In this document: positions 7,534 to 12,000 of the stretch, piece after piece
Numbering within the stretch: position 1 is the stretch's first letter
Layout: each line of letters begins with the position of its first letter
Source of the DNA: Burkholderiales bacterium
GTDB lineage: Bacteria; Pseudomonadota; Gammaproteobacteria; Burkholderiales; Burkholderiaceae_F
Direction of reading: 5' to 3'
NCBI GenBank assembly: GCA_024641225.1
Contig: JAHEDN010000033.1
Span: 1 to 12,000 of the forward strand
Length of the DNA stretch: 12,000 bases
Notes under the pieces: generated by a model
The model's input: the letters and a program-made list of their open reading frames with translations, nothing else
Database searches by the model: none
What the model was told of the DNA's origin: nothing
Program-made: the position numbers and the translations under genes

Positions 7534-8370
7534 TTGACACCCGATTTCGTTTTCGCTGTCTGTGCCGGTGCCTTTGGCCTAGTCATCGGCTCGTTCCTGA
7601 ACGTCGTCATCTACCGCCTGCCGATAATCATGCAGGCGGAGTGGCAGGCGCAGTGCGCGGAACTCGCTGGAGGCAAGTCCGAACCGCAGCCTCGCTTCAA
7701 CCTCCTGGTCCCCGGATCGCACTGCCCTGCCTGCAAGACGCCATTGCGGATCCGCGACAACGTACCGCTGGTCTCCTACTTCGCCCAACGTGGCAGGTGT
7801 GCCCACTGCGGCAGCGCCATATCCTTGCGTTATCCGATCGTTGAGGCCCTGACTGCAACGCTCTCGGTATGGGTGGCCTGGCGCTTCGGATTCAGTCCGG
7901 CGGGGTTGGCCGCACTTGCCTTCACGTTCGTCCTGATCGCTTTGACCTTTATCGACGCCGATACCACCCTGCTGCCGGACAGCCTCACCCTGCCGCTCGT
8001 CTGGGCGGGTCTGCTGCTTAACGTGAACGGCGTATTCGTTCCGCTTCAACAGGCCGTACTCGGCGCGGCGGCCGGCTACATTGTCCTGTGGTCGATTTAC
8101 TGGCTGTTCAAACTGGCCACCGGCAAGGAAGGGATGGGTTACGGTGACTTCAAGTTGCTCGCCGCCCTCGGCGCCTGGTTCGGGTGGAAGATGCTGCTGC
8201 CGATCTTGCTACTGTCGTCGGTGGTCGGCGCGACGGTCGGCATCGTCCTGCTGATCTTGGCTCGTCGCGGCCGCGACATCCCAATCCCTTTCGGACCCTA
8301 TCTGGCTGCCGCCGGCTTTATCGCACTCATTCATGGCGACGACATCGCGCGCCGCTTCATCCACTTCTAA
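7534..8370 (+). CDS. pilD: Prepilin leader peptidase / N-methyltransferase PilD
   Basis: Integral-membrane aspartyl protease that cuts the leader of type IV prepilins and type II pseudopilins and methylates the new N-terminus. The 278 residues are in the usual range. Near the N-terminus is GLVIGSFLNVVIYRLP (15-30), then the paired zinc cysteines C64/C67 (CPAC) and C89/C92 (CAHC). The aspartate-rich FIDADTTLLPDSLTLP (139-154) and the GxGD-type site GYGDFK (D205) supply the catalytic aspartates. Several hydrophobic segments follow residue 100. The start is TTG at 7534: the frame is stopped by TGA at 7501-7503 and has no ATG or GTG in between, and GGAAGAAAAGG lies just upstream. Its last 38 bp overlap coaE. 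Confidence 0.95.
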   Translation: MTPDFVFAVCAGAFGLVIGSFLNVVIYRLPIIMQAEWQAQCAELAGGKSEPQPRFNLLVPGSHCPACKTPLRIRDNVPLVSYFAQRGRCAHCGSAISLRYPIVEALTATLSVWVAWRFGFSPAGLAALAFTFVLIALTFIDADTTLLPDSLTLPLVWAGLLLNVNGVFVPLQQAVLGAAAGYIVLWSIYWLFKLATGKEGMGYGDFKLLAALGAWFGWKMLLPILLLSSVVGATVGIVLLILARRGRDIPIPFGPYLAAAGFIALIHGDDIARRFIHF

Positions 8371-8998
8371 GCCGCCGGGGCTCGAGGTCGGCCTCACTGG
8401 CGGCATAGGCAGCGGCAAGACGGCAGTGGCCAACATGTTCGCGGCACTTGGCGCTGCGATCATCGACAGCGACGCGATCGCCCATGCACTGACTGTCGCA
8501 CACGGCGCAGCCATAGACGCAATCGGGCGGGAATTCGGAGACGAGTACATCGGCGCGGATGGCGCGCTTGACCGTCGAAAGATGCGCGATCGCGTCTTCC
8601 GTGATCAATCGGCCAAGGCACGGCTCGAAGCAATCCTGCATCCGCGCATAAGAGAACAGGCATCCGAGCAGGCCAAGGCAGCGATCGGCTGTGCGCCCTT
8701 TGTCGTCTTCGTCGTGCCGCTCCTGATTGAAACCCGCACGGCAGGCCACCGGATGGAAAGACTGCTTGTAGTTGACTGTTCGCCAACGACGCAGGTTGCT
8801 CGCGTTTGCGCCCGCAGCGGCCTAGATGCGGAACTGGTGCGTTCAATCATCGCTCAGCAGGCGTCGCGGAGCGAACGGCTCGATGCGGCCGATGACGTCC
8901 TCGTCAACGAAGGCCCGCTCGAGATGCTTCGCCCGCGCGTGCAAAGGCTGCACAGTCGCTACTGCGAGATCGCACGCGAACGCGCTGGTTGCGTGTGA
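8333..8998 (+). CDS. coaE: Dephospho-CoA kinase
   Basis: Phosphorylates the 3'-hydroxyl of dephospho-CoA with ATP, the last step of coenzyme A synthesis, in the cytoplasm. The 221 residues are slightly longer than the usual 200-206; the extra is a serine- and alanine-rich N-terminal tail of about 15 residues encoded inside the end of pilD. Motifs are the P-loop GGIGSGKT at 23-30, IDSDAIAH at 44-51 (the DxD region), LHPRIRE at 102-108, VVPLLIE at 127-133, and the lid/C-terminal stretch QQASRSERLDAADDVLVN at 175-192. The ATG at 8333 is the only upstream start; no Shine-Dalgarno is visible, so translation may be coupled to pilD. Family order pilD-coaE is common in beta- and gammaproteobacteria. 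Confidence 0.95.
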   Translation: MATTSRAASSTSKPPGLEVGLTGGIGSGKTAVANMFAALGAAIIDSDAIAHALTVAHGAAIDAIGREFGDEYIGADGALDRRKMRDRVFRDQSAKARLEAILHPRIREQASEQAKAAIGCAPFVVFVVPLLIETRTAGHRMERLLVVDCSPTTQVARVCARSGLDAELVRSIIAQQASRSERLDAADDVLVNEGPLEMLRPRVQRLHSRYCEIARERAGCV

Positions 8999-9009
8999 TA
9001 TTTTCCGAT

Positions 9010-9786
9010 ATGGTCAACGATCCAGACGGTGTGATCCTCTACGAGTACCCCTTCACGGAGCGCGTGCGCTCGTTGCTGCGCCTTGAGGATCTCTTCGACA
9101 AGCTCGCATACTTCATCGAGCAGTCGCACCCCTACTGCCATCATGCCGCACTGATGGTGTTGTTCGAGATTCTCGACGTTACGTCGAGAACCGACCTTAA
9201 AGGAGACCTGCTCCAGGAACTGGAGCGACAGCGGCAGGCTCTGCAGGCGCTGCGCAGCAACCCGCAGGTTGCGCAGGACGCGCTCGCTGACGTGCTGGCC
9301 AGCATCGAGCAGGCGCAGCGGACATTGAACTCGTCGCCGGGCAAAGCCGGCCAGCATCTGCGCGATAACGAGTGGCTGACGAGTATCCGCAGCCGCGCCG
9401 GAATTCCCGGTGGAACGTGTGAATTCGACCTTCCTTCGTATCATGCGTGGCTAATGCGTGACGGGGGGAGCCGCCGCGCAGGTCTTCTTGGCTGGGTTCA
9501 GCCGTTGAACAAGTTCAGTGCGGCGCTGGGGATCGTATTGCGTCTTTTGAGGGAGAGCGCCCATCATTCGACGCAGATCGCGACCCAAGGCTCGTACCAG
9601 CAAGCCCTGCAGGGACGCAGCTACGCCATGCTGCAGGTGCGCGTGCCCGCGGATGCGGAGGCCATTCCCGAAATCAGCGCCAATCGTTACATGCTGTGGA
9701 TCCGCTTCACGGCGCCCGACGGCGACCTGAAGCCACGCTCGGTCGACCGCGACGTTGCCTTTGATCTTGCCCTTTGCGCCCTTTGA
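9010..9786 (+). CDS. zapD: Cell division protein ZapD (FtsZ-associated)
   Basis: ZapD binds the FtsZ C-terminal tail and bundles FtsZ filaments in the division ring. With the ATG at 9010 the product has 258 residues (E. coli has 247). ILYEYPFTERVRSLLRLEDL at 9-28 matches the conserved N-terminus. The helical LLQELERQRQAL at 68-79, the QHLRDNEWLTSIRSRAGIPG region at 115-134 and CEFDLPSYHAWL at 137-148 also fit the family, as does the C-terminal VAFDLALCAL. The frame is open further upstream with GTG at 8995 and TTG at 8989, which would overlap the coaE stop; none of the starts has a clear Shine-Dalgarno. I chose the ATG because similarity begins just after it. The order coaE-zapD is typical; yacG, which often follows, is missing. 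Confidence 0.93.
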   Translation: MVNDPDGVILYEYPFTERVRSLLRLEDLFDKLAYFIEQSHPYCHHAALMVLFEILDVTSRTDLKGDLLQELERQRQALQALRSNPQVAQDALADVLASIEQAQRTLNSSPGKAGQHLRDNEWLTSIRSRAGIPGGTCEFDLPSYHAWLMRDGGSRRAGLLGWVQPLNKFSAALGIVLRLLRESAHHSTQIATQGSYQQALQGRSYAMLQVRVPADAEAIPEISANRYMLWIRFTAPDGDLKPRSVDRDVAFDLALCAL

Positions 9787-10025
9787 CACCGCCAAGAGAT
9801 TTCTTTTCCGGCCATGCCGGGACGCCAGATCCGGTATTCCCTGGTGACCTTCGCATCGCGAAGTGCCTGAAACGCTCGCCGCAACCGCGGATCAGTGCCG
9901 GCGGCTGGCGCAGGATCGTCAGGGGCGAGTTTGCCTAGCCCGTCCGTGATGCTAAGAAGGTTACGGGTCAGTTGAAGACCTAGGGCGATGCAATGGGCGG
10001 GATCGCGTGCCGTGGCCGTAGTCAA
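9687..10025 (-). CDS. Doubtful small open frame after mutT, 112 aa, no recognised family
   Basis: A TTG at 10025 overlaps the mutT stop (TTGA) and starts a frame of 112 codons that ends at 9687, about 100 bp inside zapD on the opposite strand. The overlap with the mutT stop would suit translational coupling. Against it: I recognise no family or motif, the last third is antisense to zapD and is merely basic, and codon third positions over the first 80 codons are only about 60% G/C by my count. It could be a chance frame in GC-rich DNA or a decayed gene. Listed so that the gap is not read as empty. Confidence 0.15.
   Translation of the reverse strand: MTTATARDPAHCIALGLQLTRNLLSITDGLGKLAPDDPAPAAGTDPRLRRAFQALRDAKVTREYRIWRPGMAGKEISWRCQRAQRARSKATSRSTERGFRSPSGAVKRIHSM
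9787..10021. other. Convergent gap between zapD and mutT; yacG not found
   Basis: These 235 bp separate the stops of two converging genes. In many relatives the small zinc protein YacG lies here. I read all three plus-strand frames and found no CPxCG and no RPFCS-type motif: the frames are closed by stops or lack cysteine pairs. Two short hairpins are present (CCGGC-CAT-GCCGG at 9808-9820; CTTCGC-ATC-GCGAAG at 9849-9863). Neither is followed by a T-run on either strand, so neither is a good intrinsic terminator. One minus-strand frame stays open throughout (listed separately). Confidence 0.5.
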
Positions 10026-10972
10026 TCCTGCGCCAAGGCACTGCCAGGAGGTGACGCGGTTCGTCGGCGCAAATCGATCCAGACGCCCTGCCCGTATTCC
10101 GTCCCAGGACTCGCCACTGCCTCCGTTCCAGGGTCGGCAGCAAAGTAGGCTGGCAGGGCGGCCGGATTCTCGCGCAGCCGCTCACCCATACGGGATGATC
10201 TCACCACGATGAAGTCAAAACCGCGGCCCGGCGCGAGGCGTGCGTCATTCTCCGAATCGACCCAAGCACCATTCCAGGCACCAGCCACCGCGGGCGTTGC
10301 GCCGATGGTGCACCCGTCGAGAACCACCCCGCTCGCCCCTGCCGCCTGCCGCGCACCAGGCCCCGTGGCCAGAAAGATCGCTGCGTGGTTCCCCGAGCGA
10401 TGGCGCAGCGCGGAGAACACCTGCTCAGAACTGAGATGCCCGACCTGCCAGTTGGCTTCCACAATGACCAGTTGTGGCGTGGCGCTTGCCGCTGTCCAAG
10501 GCGCGGAGTGACATGTCGTCGGAGACATCACTTCCGGCGCGGTGACAGCGATGGCCGTCCGCGGCAACAGCAGCCAGCGCAGGGGTGGCACAGCGGCCGG
10601 CAGCAGGGGCTGCGGAAGCTCGCCGGCGGGGTCGACGAACCGCAATCGTTGCCCCTCACGCGCGTGCGGCTCCCCTTTCCACTGGCGGACCAGTCGGAAC
10701 TGCAGTTCGACGTATGCATGCGGGTAGTCGAACTCGAAGGTCACCCACGGTGTGGACGACGCAATGTCGATGCCCAGCTCTTCGTGGAGTTCTCTCGCAA
10801 GGGCCTCGGCAACCGGCTCCCCTGGCTCGATTTTTCCCCCTGGAAACTCCCAGTAGCCGGCGAAAGGCTTGCCTGCCGGGCGGTCAGCGAGCAGTACGAA
10901 GCCATCGCCGCGCAACAGGACTCCGACCGCAACTCGAGTGACCTTTCTTGGCGGCTGCGCTGCCCGAGTCAT
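10022..10972 (-). CDS. mutT: Nudix hydrolase (MutT-type) fused to a TMP-synthase-like C-terminal domain
   Basis: The N-terminal domain (about 10-135) is a MutT-like Nudix hydrolase, expected to turn 8-oxo-dGTP into 8-oxo-dGMP. The Nudix box is complete: G46, E52, R60-E61, E64-E65, G67 within GGKIEPGE..RELHEELGI. PFAGYWEFPGGK precedes it, as in MutT. The remaining ~180 residues resemble the thiamine-phosphate-synthase (ThiE/TenI) domain fused to MutT in many beta/gammaproteobacteria: LATGPGARQAAGASGVVLDG, then GAWVDSENDARLAPGRGFDF, then a final strand near 270-310. The residues normally found at ThiE-type motifs look replaced, and the first strand with the usual QxR motif seems absent, so this half is probably inactive. 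The ATG overlaps the stop of the DUF815 gene (ATGA), pointing to translational coupling. Confidence 0.9.
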   Translation of the reverse strand: MTRAAQPPRKVTRVAVGVLLRGDGFVLLADRPAGKPFAGYWEFPGGKIEPGEPVAEALARELHEELGIDIASSTPWVTFEFDYPHAYVELQFRLVRQWKGEPHAREGQRLRFVDPAGELPQPLLPAAVPPLRWLLLPRTAIAVTAPEVMSPTTCHSAPWTAASATPQLVIVEANWQVGHLSSEQVFSALRHRSGNHAAIFLATGPGARQAAGASGVVLDGCTIGATPAVAGAWNGAWVDSENDARLAPGRGFDFIVVRSSRMGERLRENPAALPAYFAADPGTEAVASPGTEYGQGVWIDLRRRTASPPGSALAQD

Positions 10973-11862
10973 CGCTGCCCGCTGCCGATGCCGAGCCTTC
11001 CTGCGTAGTCACGTGCGAACTGCAGCGCGACGCGTCCTGACCGCGATCCGCGCTGAAGGGCAAACTGCAACGCTTCTGTGCGCGCCGCCTCGATTTGAGC
11101 CGGCCCGGCGCCGAAGCGGCCGAGCCAGTGGGTCACGATGTCCAGATAGTCGTCCTGGCGAAAGGGGTAGAAGGACAGCCATAGTCCGAAGCGCTCCGAA
11201 AGCGAAATTTTTTCCTCGACGGTCTCGCCAGGATGGATCTCGCCATCGTCCTGATACTTCGCATCGAGGTTCTCGCGCATGTACTCGGGCATCAAATGGC
11301 GACGGTTCGATGTGGCGTAGATGAGCAGGTTTTCGCTTGGTGCCGCCACCGACCCGTCAAGGGCTGCCTTCAGCGCCTTGTACGACGATTCGCCTTCTTC
11401 GAACGAGAGATCGTCGCAGAAGACAACGAACCGCTCCGGCCGCACCGCCACTAGCGCAACGATGTCTGGAAGGTCCGTGAGATCGTTCTTGTCGACTTCG
11501 ATCAGTCGCAGGCCGTCGGAGTGGAACCGGGCAAGGCAGGCTCGGATAAGCGACGACTTGCCTGTTCCGCGGGCTCCGGTCAGCAGCACGTTGTTTGCCG
11601 GCAGGCCGCGCACAAACTGTTCAGTATTTCGCAGGATCGACTCACGCTGCTCGTCGATGTGCTGCAGATCGTCGGGATCGATGTGCGCAACTCGCCGGAC
11701 GGCTTCGAGATGGCCGCTCGCGCCGCCAAGATAGTGCCGTTTGCGCCACCGAAACGCCGGAGCGGTCCAGTCGACTTCCCGGCGCGGCGGAAGCAGGGAA
11801 TCGAGCCTGGCCAGCAGCGCCTGCACCGCGGCTGCGACGTCACTGTTTCCGGCGGTGGCCAT
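10969..11862 (-). CDS. DUF815-family P-loop ATPase, function unknown
   Basis: A 297-residue, apparently cytoplasmic AAA-like ATPase of the DUF815 family (Pfam PF05673). Walker A is GARGTGKSS at 96-104, Walker B FVVFCDDLSF at 145-154, and a sensor-1-like YATSNRRHL is at 182-190. The family-specific GEIHPGETVEEKISLSERFG spans about 207-226, and RGLPANNVLL stands just before Walker A. No membrane segment or signal peptide is seen. The ATG at 11860-11862 lies 18 bases after the last base of the argJ stop codon; its Shine-Dalgarno is weak. The gene ends in an ATGA overlap with mutT. The family is widespread, but I know of no settled role, and the neighbourhood (arginine synthesis, nucleotide clean-up) does not reveal one. 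Confidence 0.9.
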   Translation of the reverse strand: MATAGNSDVAAAVQALLARLDSLLPPRREVDWTAPAFRWRKRHYLGGASGHLEAVRRVAHIDPDDLQHIDEQRESILRNTEQFVRGLPANNVLLTGARGTGKSSLIRACLARFHSDGLRLIEVDKNDLTDLPDIVALVAVRPERFVVFCDDLSFEEGESSYKALKAALDGSVAAPSENLLIYATSNRRHLMPEYMRENLDAKYQDDGEIHPGETVEEKISLSERFGLWLSFYPFRQDDYLDIVTHWLGRFGAGPAQIEAARTEALQFALQRGSRSGRVALQFARDYAGRLGIGSGQR

Positions 11863-11880
11863 GGCTACGTCTGCGCTTGT

Positions 11881-12000
11881 CTAGGAGCGATAGTCAGCGT
11901 TGATGCTCACATATTCGTGCGAAAGGTCGCAGGTCCACACCGCTGACGACGCACTTCCGCGGCCGAGCTCAACACGGACCGTGATCTCCGCCCCCTTCAT
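11881..12000 (-). CDS. argJ: ArgJ C-terminus (glutamate N-acetyltransferase / amino-acid acetyltransferase), partial
   Basis: ArgJ transfers the acetyl group from N-acetylornithine to glutamate in the cyclic arginine pathway. Only the last 39 codons and a TAG stop (11881-11883) are in the window; the gene starts beyond the right edge. The visible end contains EITVRVELGRG, then VWTCDLSHEYVSINADYRS, which is the conserved ArgJ C-terminus. The catalytic threonine (the autocleavage site) is outside the window, so I cannot tell mono- from bifunctional forms. It is the upstream member of a probable argJ-DUF815-mutT operon. Confidence 0.95.
   Translation of the reverse strand: MKGAEITVRVELGRGSASSAVWTCDLSHEYVSINADYRS

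Noticed and set aside
9808..9820. CCGGC-CAT-GCCGG hairpin as the mutT terminator
   Set aside because: Followed on the minus strand by A-rich, not T-rich, sequence; the T-rich stretch lies on its wrong side.
9849..9863. CTTCGC-ATC-GCGAAG hairpin as a bidirectional terminator for zapD and mutT
   Set aside because: Only a 6-bp stem and no T-run on either side.

Overview
This is a GC-rich housekeeping segment of a Gram-negative proteobacterium, most likely a betaproteobacterium. The evidence is the gene order, read on both strands: obgE-rpmA-rplU / ispB-tRNA-Pro-corB-like-pilB-pilC-pilD-coaE-zapD / mutT-DUF815 ATPase-argJ. The proteins also resemble beta/gammaproteobacterial versions: an IspB-type long-chain prenyl synthase, ZapD, and a MutT with a fused TMP-synthase-like tail. 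Genus cannot be told from this window. I see no insertion sequence, prophage, CRISPR array or other mobile DNA.

Layout. Positions 1-1558 (minus strand) carry rplU and rpmA (ribosomal proteins L21 and L27), a strong intrinsic terminator, and the first 290 codons of obgE, which runs off the left edge. A divergent intergenic region (1559-1816) holds a good rplU promoter (TTGACA, 18 bp spacer, CAAAAT) and a perfect TATAAT for ispB. The plus strand then reads ispB (quinone side-chain synthesis), tRNA-Pro(CGG), a CNNM/CBS/CorC membrane protein close to E. coli CorB/YfjD, and the type IV pilus genes pilB (assembly ATPase), pilC (inner-membrane platform) and pilD (prepilin peptidase). coaE (last step of CoA synthesis) overlaps the end of pilD, and zapD (FtsZ-ring bundling) follows. 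From the right edge on the minus strand come the 3' end of argJ, a DUF815 P-loop ATPase and a MutT/TMP-synthase-like fusion. mutT converges on zapD across a 235-bp gap.

How the genes fit together. pilB-pilC-pilD make the motor, platform and pilin-processing enzyme of one type IV pilus. Pilin and secretin genes are not in the window. argJ, the DUF815 gene and mutT are tightly packed (17-bp gap, then an ATGA overlap) and probably form one operon. The plus-strand genes favour non-ATG starts (TTG for ispB and pilD, GTG for corB and pilB).

I found no convincing new multi-gene system. The most interesting points are a terminator ending about 11 nt before the obgE start codon, a TMP-synthase-like domain on MutT that looks degenerate, the absence of yacG from its usual place after zapD (a weak unassigned reading frame lies there instead), and the conserved but uncharacterised DUF815 ATPase.
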